Below are positions 1-8,229 of a stretch of DNA of 15,302 nt, in pieces (position 1 is the stretch's first letter; every line of letters starts with the position of its first letter). A model generated the notes under the pieces. The model searched no databases. It was not told where the DNA came from and saw only the letters and a program-made list of their open reading frames with translations. The stretch is taken from contig CAAFVA010000036.1 of the NCBI GenBank assembly GCA_900766325.1, positions 1 through 15,302 on the forward strand, read 5' to 3'. This stretch comes from Bacilli bacterium (GTDB lineage Bacteria > Bacillota_I > Bacilli_A > RF39 > UBA660). A program made the translations under genes and the position numbers.

Positions 1-128
1 AATTCACACAATATTTTTACTGGCTTTCTTTTAAACTTTATTAACTTTAATACTTTTAAACTAGCTAAAAAAAACATACCATATATAAAAGAAAAGAATA
101 TTACTTTAAATTGATCATCTAAACTCAT
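1..128 (-). CDS. yabQ: YabQ, spore cortex biogenesis membrane protein (N-terminal fragment)
   Basis: Only the first 42 codons are inside the window; the gene runs off the left edge. The start ATG shares its A with the stop of yabP (TAATG at 130-126), a one-base overlap typical of translational coupling. The visible part begins MSLDDQF, then has a hydrophobic helix of about 17 residues and a Lys/Arg-rich stretch, which is the usual N-terminus of YabQ: a short leader and the first of several membrane helices. In B. subtilis YabQ is a mother-cell, sigma-E-dependent outer-forespore-membrane protein needed for cortex formation, and it lies directly after yabP as it does here. The call rests more on position after yabP and the hydrophobic start than on motif identity, because the family is poorly conserved and most of the protein is out of view. 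Confidence 0.75.
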   Translation of the reverse strand, partial: MSLDDQFKVIFFSFIYGMFFLASLKVLKLIKFKRKPVKILCE

Positions 129-418
129 TATTTAAACAACCTTGATATAACAGAATCTTCCTTCTTGGTTTTTCCAGCATCTAAATATGAAAAGCCGTCG
201 ATAACACCTTTTATCATAATGGTACCATCATAAGTATCAAGTTTTACTATTTCTAATTCTCTACCTTTTATTCCTAAAGGTCCCGCGCTAGTTTCAAGAA
301 GAAACTCCTCACTATCAAAACTATCTATTTTAGTTATTCCACTTATAGTAATACTTTGTCTTTCAGTTATCGTAATATTATGATTAGCTAACACTACTTT
401 ATCATTATCCTTATCCAT
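128..418 (-). CDS. yabP: YabP, sporulation protein of the YabP/YqfC family
   Basis: A 96-residue protein, the usual family length. It has the characteristic pattern of an N-terminal segment with HNITITERQSITISGI, then 'V..FDSEEFLLET..G.L.IKG..L.I..L....G...I.G.I....Y', a small beta-rich fold. The ATG is preceded by a full AGGAGG at 424-429 with 5 bases between, so the start is secure. YabP is made in the mother cell and is needed for spore cortex or coat development in B. subtilis; its molecular role is not known. It overlaps yabQ by one base and follows spoVG by 52 bases. A sigma-E-like promoter in that gap is described separately. The B. subtilis yabO (RNA-binding S4 protein) that usually precedes yabP is absent here. 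Confidence 0.9.
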   Translation of the reverse strand: MDKDNDKVVLANHNITITERQSITISGITKIDSFDSEEFLLETSAGPLGIKGRELEIVKLDTYDGTIMIKGVIDGFSYLDAGKTKKEDSVISRLFK

Positions 419-432
419 AAGCGCCTCCTGAT

Positions 433-462
433 AAAGTATATTAAAAAAAAAGAAAAATATGA
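433..462 (-). promoter_or_regulatory. Candidate sigma-E-like promoter for yabPQ
   Basis: On the minus strand TCATATT (462-456) fits the sigma-E -35 consensus KMATAWW at all seven positions. Fifteen bases on, TATACTTT (440-433) matches CATACAHT at six of eight. YabP homologues are sigma-E controlled, which supports the reading. Against it, the expected start of transcription would fall within or just before the Shine-Dalgarno sequence (429-424), and the T-rich spacer makes chance matches easy. Confidence 0.4.
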
Positions 463-470
463 TAACTGGT

Positions 471-728
471 TTATTCAGCTTTATTATAAGCTTCTTCTAC
501 CGCATCATCAATTTTCTTTCTTAACTCAGCATTAATTGGATGAACATAATCCTTATACTTACCATCTTGCAATTTTTTATTTGGCATCGCTGCGAAAATT
601 CTCGTGTTACCCTTAATAATTCTGATACCATTAACTTTTAAACAATCATCAAAAATTATTTCTGCATATCCTATCATTCTAGAATTATCATGATTTTCTT
701 TTTTTATTGAGATACTCGTTATTTCCAC
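471..728 (-). CDS. spoVG: SpoVG, nucleic-acid-binding regulator
   Basis: An 85-residue SpoVG homologue, slightly shorter than the 97-residue B. subtilis protein because its acidic tail is truncated. Family landmarks are clear: an N-terminal MEITSISI strand, 'GYAEIIFDD.LKVNGIRIIKG', the conserved FAAMPNKK, and 'Y.D..HPINAELR..I.DAV'. SpoVG proteins bind DNA and RNA and modulate septation, virulence or sporulation genes. The start is a GTG, preceded by AAAGGAG (736-742) with suitable spacing. It lies 73 bases after the adhesin gene, behind a strong terminator, so it should have its own promoter. The best candidate seen is weak (TTGTGA at 769-774, 18 bases, TATTAA at 745-750), and no sigma-H boxes are evident although spoVG is sigma-H driven in B. 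subtilis. No clear terminator separates it from yabP. Confidence 0.95.
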   Translation of the reverse strand: MEITSISIKKENHDNSRMIGYAEIIFDDCLKVNGIRIIKGNTRIFAAMPNKKLQDGKYKDYVHPINAELRKKIDDAVEEAYNKAE

Positions 729-779
729 AAAATCACTCCTTTAGTTAATATTTTCTAATTTAATTTTATCACAATAGTT

Positions 780-810
780 AAAAAAATAGCAAATTTTATT
801 GCTATTTTTT
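780..810 (-). terminator. Intrinsic terminator of the surface-protein operon
   Basis: Minus-strand hairpin with 12-bp arms AAAAAATAGCAA (810-799) and TTGCTATTTTTT (792-781) around a 6-base loop, ending in a run of T. The TAG inside the first arm (804-802) is the stop codon of the adhesin gene. The A-run side could also serve spoVG-facing readthrough control, but nothing on the plus strand needs it. Confidence 0.85.
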
Positions 811-3147
811 AATTCTTTTTCTTAATATTATTGTTATAACAAGTAAAACTGCAAGTGATGCGATGATAACAACATAATTAGGAACTCTTCTTCCGGTAGT
901 AATAGTAACCACTAACTCTGCAGATGCCCTACTTCCGTTTTGTAATACTTTTTGGTCAATCATTTCTACTATGTAATAATCATCCGCACCAGTATCTTTA
1001 ATTGTAATAACAGCGTTTGAATCTTTATCTTCGATAAGTTCATATCCTTCAGGAGCTTCTTTTTCAACGATTCTATACTCTCCAGGTGGCAATTTAGAAA
1101 TACGAGCAATTCCCTTTTCTTCACCATCCTCAGAACCATCTTTAGTAGTAATTATATACGTTGCGCCCTCATCTTCTTCAGTTAGGTTAGCATCATAAGT
1201 ATAATTACCTTCACCAAGCTCCTTTAATAATACATCCCTATAAACGTTATTAACTTTCATCTGAAGCGAGAACTTGCCGCCAGCTAAAAACACACCATCT
1301 TCATTCTTCTTTTGAAATTCTAATCCAACGTATCCATTAGTAAGTGATATTGTCTTATCAGAACCACAAACGTTAATGTTTCTATTTGGTTCCGATGGTA
1401 ACGCAAGTCCTTCAGGTGGCTTTGTTTCGGATATCGTATAATTACAACTTGTTAATGCATATACCCTAAGTCTTCCATTGCAAGTTCTTAATTCAGTTGT
1501 TGCACCTTCGGTGTCACTACTAGCAAGTTCATAGTGTCCTGGAACAACTACCCCGTCTTTCTTGACTGGTTTAAAATATAAACTCTCTCCATTTTGCCTT
1601 AGCTGAAACGTAGGACCAGTATAAGTATCAGCACCACATCCATCATCTAAAATAGTGGAATTGCCATCTTCATCAACGGTCATTTTCGTTAAATCAAAAA
1701 CTTTTTTCTCGTCCGTAATTGTTATACTTCCATAACTTCCGGATCCTGCAACGTTGGATGTAGAAACCGTTATTGCGTGAGGTGTTGTATCAAGTTCATA
1801 ACCAGGTGGTGCAACCGTTTCTTTAACATAATACGTTCCTGGCGCTGGAATTTTATCAAAGGTAGCAACACCACTTGAATTAGTTGTTATAGGATCACCT
1901 ATTACATTTCGACATGAACTATCAGAACATACTATAAATTTTGCACCTGCTAAGTTTTCACTAGTTGCCTCTCCATCAATAGAAGCTTTTTTGTTTATCC
2001 TTATTTGGTAATTAGGAGTGTACACTTTTATATGTGCCCATCTAGTTGTCCCTCCAGTAACTACTATATCTTGAGCACTGCCATCAATATAAACGGTTGA
2101 ATTATCGTCTTGCTTATTTACCTTATTTTTATTATATACCTTAATTGTAACTTGTTTTGCGTCATTTATGCTAATTTCTTCATTGCTTGAAATAGTAATA
2201 AAATTTGATCCAATATTTACATCTAACTCGGGAGAAGTACCAGATGATGATGTATCAACTTCCCAATATTTAAACTTAGAATCATAAATTGTTAACGTAT
2301 ATTTTCCTGTTGATGAATTGTATGATAACGGTACTACGTTAGCAGTAAGTTTTGTATCCTTAAAAAGTTTACCACCACTGGATTCACCAGGTTGTTTATA
2401 AAAAGCGTTTTGTACATCAGTTACAATACTGTCATATTCTTCTTCCATGACAGCAGTATCAACATTAGTACTAATACAACCATTTTTTTTATGAATAACA
2501 TTATAAAAACTGCAAGCAGGTCCATACTCTGGCCATTCATTATTAAAACTTGCTCTTTCTCCTACTACTACTTCCCAAATCATTCCTTGAGCTGCAAATA
2601 CTCTTAATATACGATTTTTATCCTCTTCAAGAGTATTCAAAAGGGTACCTTTTTTTGCGTTCCAATTGGAATCAGAAACATCAGTCATTAAATTTCCATA
2701 ATTCTCAGCGAACGTTAAGATATATTTTATTAATGTTCTTCTATCACTTGTAGTACCATCATAATATGTAGTACCTTTATCATTTGCAACAAACTGTACT
2801 TTGCTTCTATCCGTAGTAAAATAACCACCAGTATAATTACCAAGTGAGATGCTATCATTTGTATCATAACCAGCAGTACCATTAATGTCAACTCCCGGTT
2901 CAATACAATACGCATGCTTTCCATCAACTAAATAAATACCATTATTTAAACTGTGCGATCCGGTTGTACCATTTAATTTTCCATTGCTATCTTTTCCGAT
3001 TTCCTTTAACTTAAAGGTAACAGAGTTTCCATAAATCTTTGGATAAAGAGCTCTTGTTTGGTATGCTTTAAAATTTCCACTAAATCCAAAGAAGGTTACT
3101 AGTATTAGGGCAAATAAACATATTTTTTTTATCATTTTTTTACTCAT
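802..3147 (-). CDS. Thioester-domain adhesin with SpaA/Cna_B-like repeats and C-terminal membrane anchor
   Basis: A 781-residue surface protein. Residues 1-30 form a signal peptide (Lys-rich start, hydrophobic core). A thioester domain follows: Cys81 in AYCIEPG and Gln187 in AAQGMIWE match the Cys-Gln pair that forms an internal thioester in adhesins such as streptococcal SfbI, which bind host proteins covalently. Three prealbumin-like SpaA/Cna_B domains follow at about 380-483, 485-605 and 608-735. Each has a Lys in its first strand, a Glu in (K/S)ET.PPG or EKEAPEGYEL, and an Asp/Asn near its end, as needed for isopeptide bonds. A helix (about 755-775) and RKRIKK tail end the protein; there is no LPXTG. 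The ATG at 3147 is chosen because AAGGTGAT lies the usual distance upstream; it overlaps the previous gene by 8 bases (ATGAGTAA), so the two are coupled. The host target is unknown. Confidence 0.85.
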   Translation of the reverse strand: MSKKMIKKICLFALILVTFFGFSGNFKAYQTRALYPKIYGNSVTFKLKEIGKDSNGKLNGTTGSHSLNNGIYLVDGKHAYCIEPGVDINGTAGYDTNDSISLGNYTGGYFTTDRSKVQFVANDKGTTYYDGTTSDRRTLIKYILTFAENYGNLMTDVSDSNWNAKKGTLLNTLEEDKNRILRVFAAQGMIWEVVVGERASFNNEWPEYGPACSFYNVIHKKNGCISTNVDTAVMEEEYDSIVTDVQNAFYKQPGESSGGKLFKDTKLTANVVPLSYNSSTGKYTLTIYDSKFKYWEVDTSSSGTSPELDVNIGSNFITISSNEEISINDAKQVTIKVYNKNKVNKQDDNSTVYIDGSAQDIVVTGGTTRWAHIKVYTPNYQIRINKKASIDGEATSENLAGAKFIVCSDSSCRNVIGDPITTNSSGVATFDKIPAPGTYYVKETVAPPGYELDTTPHAITVSTSNVAGSGSYGSITITDEKKVFDLTKMTVDEDGNSTILDDGCGADTYTGPTFQLRQNGESLYFKPVKKDGVVVPGHYELASSDTEGATTELRTCNGRLRVYALTSCNYTISETKPPEGLALPSEPNRNINVCGSDKTISLTNGYVGLEFQKKNEDGVFLAGGKFSLQMKVNNVYRDVLLKELGEGNYTYDANLTEEDEGATYIITTKDGSEDGEEKGIARISKLPPGEYRIVEKEAPEGYELIEDKDSNAVITIKDTGADDYYIVEMIDQKVLQNGSRASAELVVTITTGRRVPNYVVIIASLAVLLVITIILRKRIKK

Positions 3148-6100
3148 TACCATCACCTTCTTCTAATCTACTTCCACCTACGATTAAGATTTGTAAATCT
3201 TCATCTTCTACCTCAGCGTAGTTAACAAAGGAACCAGCTTCTTTCCTTACAATGTCAAACGCGATTGTAAGATACTTCTTCTCGCCTGCTTGAACTAGTT
3301 CATCAAACAAAGTATCGTTTTCTAAATAACCATAGTCAGTCATTACCCATCCTGCATTTTCTTCATAATCCGGATTAAACTGCATACCATCAGGCACATA
3401 ATCTTTTACTGCATAGATATATCCTGGATAATATCCTGTATTTTCTAATTCTATTGTATAAACAACTTTTATACTTAAATTACTAATGTCTTTTACATCA
3501 AGCTTTGCTAAAGTGGCATTACCATATTCTTTTATTGTTGAAACTCCTAAATTATTAGTAGTTATAGCTCTTGTAACATATTTTCTAACCTTTACCGAAT
3601 ATTCTTTCCTTAGTGCTAAACCAAGGTTAATATCTCTAATAGCCTTAGTATTTTCGGAAATTACTATGTCGTCAGTTCTAACTACGGAGTTTGGTGTACT
3701 AGGCTCTTCTTCCTCTTCTCCAGTAGCATCACAATCCTCCCCTTCACATGGTTCTTGTTCATCACCTGACGTAGTATCATCTTCATTGTCATTTTCGGCG
3801 TCATTTTCTTCATTTTGGTTAGAATCACTTCCTTGTGTTGAATCCTCATCCTCATCAGAAGGATTATCATCACCCACTACTTCATCACCTGTTGACCTAA
3901 ACGATGAAGTAATAGATTTATCTAGTGTTACTTGAGGTGCTGTCACACCATACTTAGCAGTATTATATTCTGCTACTACGTAATAAGTACCTGGTTCTAA
4001 ATCCGTTAAACGATACTCTCCCTTTTCATCAGATGTCGTTGTTTTTATAAGTTCGTCATTTTCTGAGTTATATAATTTTAACGTTACACCTGAAACCTTC
4101 TTTTCTGTTGAATCCATAATACCATTTGCATCGAAGTCTTCCCAAACCGTTCCAGTTATTTGTTTGCTTATTACTTCAACTTTTAAGCTTTTAGAGTTAG
4201 CAACTCTTCTTGTCGATTGGTTTTCCTCAGTTGGTGTACGATCCATAATCAAATATGAATTAATATTATATACATCGCCCGTTTTATTAGCAGTAGGAGT
4301 TATAGTCATAGTTTGATTATAAACTTCTGCTTTTTCTAAATTTATACCATTTACTCTTATAGCAGTAACTCCTAAATAATTATTATCAGCATAATTAGAA
4401 CAATCTTCCCACGTAATTTCTTGACCAGAAACTAATCTATCATTGTCAGCTATTAACGTTGGTAAGCTCGTACTACATAAAGCCCCTTCCGGCAAATTAG
4501 AAATTGTATAAGTTCCGGTATAAGAATCTTCATTACTTACATCATTATAAGGAAGTAACGTAACAATATCTAAATTTGATCTTGCAATATTACTATTATT
4601 ATATAGTGCCGTATTAACATCAAAACTTGTTTCCTTAGCAATTGCGGTATTTGATGTATATAACGCATGAGCTACTATCTCGTTATTTTGATAAGTTATC
4701 GTTCTTGTTGCTGTTCTTAATTTATCTGATGATGCATCTTCAACTCCTGTGGTAGACTTTGCTTGTATTAAAACACTTACAGGTTTTTGTTCTCCAGAAG
4801 GAATGTTTATATCATAACTCACATCAAAGTAAATAGGGTCAATCCATTCGTTAACGTGTTTACCTCTTAATTCGTAAGTTAACGTTCTTCCACCATCACT
4901 TACCGCTGGAATATCATAGTTCTCATTATAAACATAATTTAAACCTTCTGGTAAAGTAACAACCACCGTAACACTGTCCAACTCATTAATACCAGCAGCA
5001 TTAGTGTTTACGGTTTCAGCTGGTAAAGTAACCGTAGGATATATAGACCACGTAGAATTACTTGTATTAGCACCATTTATTATTATATCCTGCTCACTTC
5101 CATCAACAAATACGTTCGTTCTTGCCTTAAACGCCGTAATACCTATTGAAGCATTATTTATGTTTTCTACAGGAACATCATCACACAAAGACGTAGGTGT
5201 CATCGTAACAGTTCCAGCATGATTTCCAATGTTTGTTACTAGTCTTAACCTAAAATCTACTTCAGTCCCTGGTTCAACATCTTGGATGGTATATGTTACG
5301 TATGCTAATTTTAAATCTGTGTTTGTAGCTAAATCATCATTTAATTCATTAAAGCTAGTATATGGAGTAGTTTCACCTTCACAGCCACTACCTGCTGAAT
5401 TAATTTTACATGCATAATATGTAACGCTTATTTTATCTTTTAAACTATCGTTTATATAATATGGCTCAGTATCTTCAAGACTACTACTATATTCTGTCAT
5501 TGTAAATGGTGATGCTGAATTATTGGTTGATGTTCCTAATCCAACAGGTATGGTTGTAGTTAATGTGCCTATGTTATCATCACCATCATTAGAATAGTAA
5601 AATACTGATCTTAATATAACTTCTTCTCCGTATGCTAACGTGTCAGTACCAGATAAAGGTGTTAGTGCACCTAAAGAATCAATCGTATTAAACGTTAGAA
5701 TATTAGTCTTAGTACCAGCAGAATAATTTGGATTATTAACTGAAGCTGTTTCTTCAATATTTTCTAAGCCTTCGCCTTTTTTTATACTAGCTTTTAAGTT
5801 AACTGTTATATCATCTTCAACATCTGTTGGACGCTCCGATTTTGCCGTTACAAAGTAAGAACCTAACGCAATAAAATCCTCACCATAAAGAGTTATTGTT
5901 CCGTCTGATTTAATTCCTGTTATCTTAAATGAGTATTTTGTTTGAAAATTAACATAATTACTTGTCTGGATCACGTAACCAACCGGATTATTTTCATCAG
6001 GATTTACAGTTACCGTATACACTGCTAAATACGTACCAGCTCTGCTAGAATTAGGCTCTCCAACATCTGTAACACCTAAAGAATCATAATACGTTACCTC

Positions 6101-7918
6101 GCAATGATTGCCGGAATTACAATAGTCTGGAGTAGTTGCACCGTTAAAATAAATCTGTGGACCTTCAAACTCACCATCCGATGCAGCGTAAATCGTATTT
6201 GCTTTTATAGTTCCTGCTTTTGTATACGTATAGTTATCAGCAACCGTAACCGTTCTTGTTAAAGTAATACTTTGTGTCGCAGGCTCAGTGGTTGTAACTT
6301 GATCTTCTTCTATATTTGAGTTTTCTTCCTCGGTTCCTGGATTTTCTTCATCTATACTAGGCTCTTCTGATGATTGAACTTCTATAGTGTACTCAAATTT
6401 ATATTCTCCAGGGGCAAGTTCAGAAACCGATATAGGCTCACCAGATTCATTAGTTATCTCAACACCATCTTTATCAGTAATTCTAAAACCATAATCACCA
6501 GTATAATTTTCATATTCTCCAGTATCCGACTTCGTTAATAATCCGGCACTATAATTATTGCCAGTGAGTAAAACAATATTTTCGTTTCCAGCTAAATAAT
6601 ATTCAACACCATCTAGAGTTTGCGATGTCTTATTACCTGAAACAGAAACTTTTCTTGTTAACGTCGTAACGTTATATTTTCCGTCTTTGTAAGTATAAGT
6701 TATCGTATAATTACCTTTTTTACTTGTATTTATTTCACCTACAGTTTCATTATAAGAATTAGTAATTGCTATTGTACAATTAGAATTGCTCGTACATATA
6801 TCTTCGCCATTTTCTCTTGTGGATACACCGTACTCAATATATTCTTCACCAATCTTTAGGTTAATTTCGCTTTTGCCGATAAGCCATAATTTAGGATTCG
6901 AACTAGGTTCTTGACTACTACCACTTACACCTTCGTTTGATTTTTTAAATGAATTAACCGTACCAGAGTTATATACCGAATCTTGTGAGTAATCTTGGAT
7001 ATAATGTGGCATAGAAGGAAGTAAATTAGACCTTTTATCATACAAACCAAAATAATTTTTATTTTCTTCTAATTCAATTTGTGATGTCACACCTTTAACT
7101 TCTTGTGTTGCCTCTAAAATCAATTCTATATCACTATTAAAATATAAACCTTCTAGACTATCAACGGTTATACCAAATTTGTCCTTTAAGTATTTTTTAT
7201 CTATACCAACTAAAATACCAAACGGAACATACCTTCCCGTAAAGCCTTCAGCATCATTACTACTAGAAGCAACTCCAGAAACAAGCTTTGCCGTTAAAGG
7301 AACTACTTTATCAACAGCTACCGTAACTGTGATATTTTCGTCTGTTAATTTTTTTACTTCACTATCACCATTCATTATTGATATGTCAGGAGATATTTTT
7401 ATACCTTCTCTAACATTATTAACTTTTAAATATAATTGCTTATTAATAACCTCACCTACTGTTACTTGATACATTGTCATCGTTAAGATTTTCTCGGTAT
7501 CAGTTTCAGACATTTCATAGGTTGCCTCAATATCTTGAGTAATCCAATCGACGTCAAGGTCTTTTGGCAATTTTGCTTTAATAACCACTTCATCCATCGC
7601 AACTGGTGCATCACCAGTTTCGTCAGGCGATAACTTATACCTAATATTATACACTATCGTACTAAAAGTTTTAGTAGTGTCAATTTTATCACTGCCTGAA
7701 ATGCTTGTTGGAGTTGCCGTACCTTCACTAACAGATACGTGTTCATATGGATCGCCATCAGTAGCAAAAACTATAAGAGCAACTATACTAGACATTAAAA
7801 AAATACCAATGAACGCTGATATATACTTATGTTCTTTAGCAAAGTTAGTTAATCTTATTCTTTGTATAATAAACCAATCTTTTACTTTGTTTTTAAAATT
7901 AGATTTTGTCATATTCAT
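3140..7918 (-). CDS. Giant secreted multi-Ig/SdrD_B-like surface protein
   Basis: A 1592-residue protein, first gene of the two-gene surface operon. Start ATG 7918 is set by GGGAGGT seven bases upstream; an in-frame ATG ten codons earlier has no such site. A basic N-terminus leads to one hydrophobic helix (about 32-52) that could be a signal peptide or an uncleaved anchor. The rest looks extracellular and beta-rich. At least three related Ig-like modules end near residues 425, 558 and 660; two of them carry a CX5C pair (about 375-381 and 600-606). A long DUF11-like region follows, then an SdrD_B/Cna_B-like domain (about 1253-1345, with VWEDFDANGIMD), a strongly acidic linker (1349-1412) and a last DUF11-like domain. 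There is no C-terminal helix, LPXTG or charged tail. I infer a stalk or partner for the adhesin downstream. No close named family is recognised for the whole protein. Confidence 0.8.
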   Translation of the reverse strand: MNMTKSNFKNKVKDWFIIQRIRLTNFAKEHKYISAFIGIFLMSSIVALIVFATDGDPYEHVSVSEGTATPTSISGSDKIDTTKTFSTIVYNIRYKLSPDETGDAPVAMDEVVIKAKLPKDLDVDWITQDIEATYEMSETDTEKILTMTMYQVTVGEVINKQLYLKVNNVREGIKISPDISIMNGDSEVKKLTDENITVTVAVDKVVPLTAKLVSGVASSSNDAEGFTGRYVPFGILVGIDKKYLKDKFGITVDSLEGLYFNSDIELILEATQEVKGVTSQIELEENKNYFGLYDKRSNLLPSMPHYIQDYSQDSVYNSGTVNSFKKSNEGVSGSSQEPSSNPKLWLIGKSEINLKIGEEYIEYGVSTRENGEDICTSNSNCTIAITNSYNETVGEINTSKKGNYTITYTYKDGKYNVTTLTRKVSVSGNKTSQTLDGVEYYLAGNENIVLLTGNNYSAGLLTKSDTGEYENYTGDYGFRITDKDGVEITNESGEPISVSELAPGEYKFEYTIEVQSSEEPSIDEENPGTEEENSNIEEDQVTTTEPATQSITLTRTVTVADNYTYTKAGTIKANTIYAASDGEFEGPQIYFNGATTPDYCNSGNHCEVTYYDSLGVTDVGEPNSSRAGTYLAVYTVTVNPDENNPVGYVIQTSNYVNFQTKYSFKITGIKSDGTITLYGEDFIALGSYFVTAKSERPTDVEDDITVNLKASIKKGEGLENIEETASVNNPNYSAGTKTNILTFNTIDSLGALTPLSGTDTLAYGEEVILRSVFYYSNDGDDNIGTLTTTIPVGLGTSTNNSASPFTMTEYSSSLEDTEPYYINDSLKDKISVTYYACKINSAGSGCEGETTPYTSFNELNDDLATNTDLKLAYVTYTIQDVEPGTEVDFRLRLVTNIGNHAGTVTMTPTSLCDDVPVENINNASIGITAFKARTNVFVDGSEQDIIINGANTSNSTWSIYPTVTLPAETVNTNAAGINELDSVTVVVTLPEGLNYVYNENYDIPAVSDGGRTLTYELRGKHVNEWIDPIYFDVSYDINIPSGEQKPVSVLIQAKSTTGVEDASSDKLRTATRTITYQNNEIVAHALYTSNTAIAKETSFDVNTALYNNSNIARSNLDIVTLLPYNDVSNEDSYTGTYTISNLPEGALCSTSLPTLIADNDRLVSGQEITWEDCSNYADNNYLGVTAIRVNGINLEKAEVYNQTMTITPTANKTGDVYNINSYLIMDRTPTEENQSTRRVANSKSLKVEVISKQITGTVWEDFDANGIMDSTEKKVSGVTLKLYNSENDELIKTTTSDEKGEYRLTDLEPGTYYVVAEYNTAKYGVTAPQVTLDKSITSSFRSTGDEVVGDDNPSDEDEDSTQGSDSNQNEENDAENDNEDDTTSGDEQEPCEGEDCDATGEEEEEPSTPNSVVRTDDIVISENTKAIRDINLGLALRKEYSVKVRKYVTRAITTNNLGVSTIKEYGNATLAKLDVKDISNLSIKVVYTIELENTGYYPGYIYAVKDYVPDGMQFNPDYEENAGWVMTDYGYLENDTLFDELVQAGEKKYLTIAFDIVRKEAGSFVNYAEVEDEDLQILIVGGSRLEEGDGNE
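3680..3874 (-). repeat. Acidic low-complexity linker in the giant surface protein
   Basis: About 64 residues rich in Asp, Glu, Ser and Asn (residues 1349-1412), containing a short C-EGED-C and a run of five Glu. It separates the SdrD_B-like domain from the final beta domain. The GAT/GAA/TCA codon bias creates long Ser-rich open frames on the opposite strand that are not genes. A shorter acidic linker of the same kind lies near residues 515-550. Confidence 0.7.
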
Positions 7919-7952
7919 AGTATAGACCTCCCATTTTAGTTTATACACTTTA

Positions 7953-7981
7953 ATTTAACCACAAATACAAAGAAAAATCAA
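7953..7981 (-). promoter_or_regulatory. Sigma-A promoter of the surface-protein operon
   Basis: On the minus strand: TTGATT (7981-7976), a 17-base spacer, and TTAAAT (7958-7953) preceded by TGG, an extended -10. Transcription would start near 7946, giving a leader of about 28 bases that contains GGGAGGT. It lies between the veg terminator and the first ATG, where an operon promoter is required. Confidence 0.55.
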
Positions 7982-7990
7982 CAAACATAA

Positions 7991-8017
7991 CAAAAAAAGT
8001 TCATGTATCATGAACTT
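7991..8017 (-). terminator. Intrinsic terminator after veg
   Basis: A perfect 9-bp hairpin on the minus strand, AAGTTCATG (8017-8009) and CATGAACTT (8005-7997), with a 3-base loop and a T7 tail. The TGA stop of veg (8010-8008) straddles the end of the first arm and the loop. Confidence 0.9.
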
Positions 8018-8214
8018 ATGACAACCGCGTTTATTAGAATATCTGAATAACCAAAACTTTTTATGTCAGTATCAGTTTTAAGGGTCCAAACGTTTTTGTA
8101 AGTATTTAAAACAACCCCTTCATACGTTTCACATTTATTTCTTCCAACATCAACAAAAATCTTAACTTTTTTTCCTTTAAAACCTTCTACTTTATTTCTT
8201 ATTTCATTTATCAA
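8008..8214 (-). CDS. veg: Veg-family protein
   Basis: A 68-residue member of the Veg family (B. subtilis Veg is 86 residues). Conserved blocks are 'I...V.GF.GKKVKIFVD.GRNK', with the basic GR-K turn, followed by 'EGVVLNTY.NVWTLK.D..IKSFGYSDIL...V'. Veg is a small SH3-like protein of uncertain biochemical role; in B. subtilis it promotes biofilm gene expression by countering SinR. The start is a TTG, supported by AGGAG seven bases upstream; the nearby ATG is out of frame and stops at once. It follows yabG by 15 bases and ends in a strong terminator, so yabG-veg can be one transcript. The ksgA-yabG-veg order is the standard one in spore-formers. In B. subtilis veg has a strong promoter of its own; none is convincing here. 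Confidence 0.92.
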   Translation of the reverse strand: MINEIRNKVEGFKGKKVKIFVDVGRNKCETYEGVVLNTYKNVWTLKTDTDIKSFGYSDILINAVVISS

Positions 8215-8229
8215 ATAACCACTCCTATC

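Noticed and set aside
745..774. Sigma-A promoter for spoVG (TTGTGA-18-TATTAA)
   Set aside because: Both boxes are only about 4 of 6 in a nearly pure AT stretch, and the start would fall in the Shine-Dalgarno. Not firm enough to list as a feature.
802..900. LPXTG sorting signal in the adhesin C-terminus
   Set aside because: The sequence before the terminal helix is TTGRRVPNY; no Leu-Pro-x-Thr-Gly is present, so classical sortase anchoring cannot be claimed.
2730..2927. Short minus-strand open frame inside the adhesin gene
   Set aside because: Out-of-frame shadow within the thioester domain coding sequence, Met/Ile-rich with no start signal.
3486..3935. 149-codon Ser-rich open frame on the plus strand
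   Set aside because: It is the antisense of the acidic Asp/Glu/Ser linker and neighbouring domains of the giant surface protein. Composition is a mirror of GAT/GAA/TCA codons, and there is no ribosome binding site.
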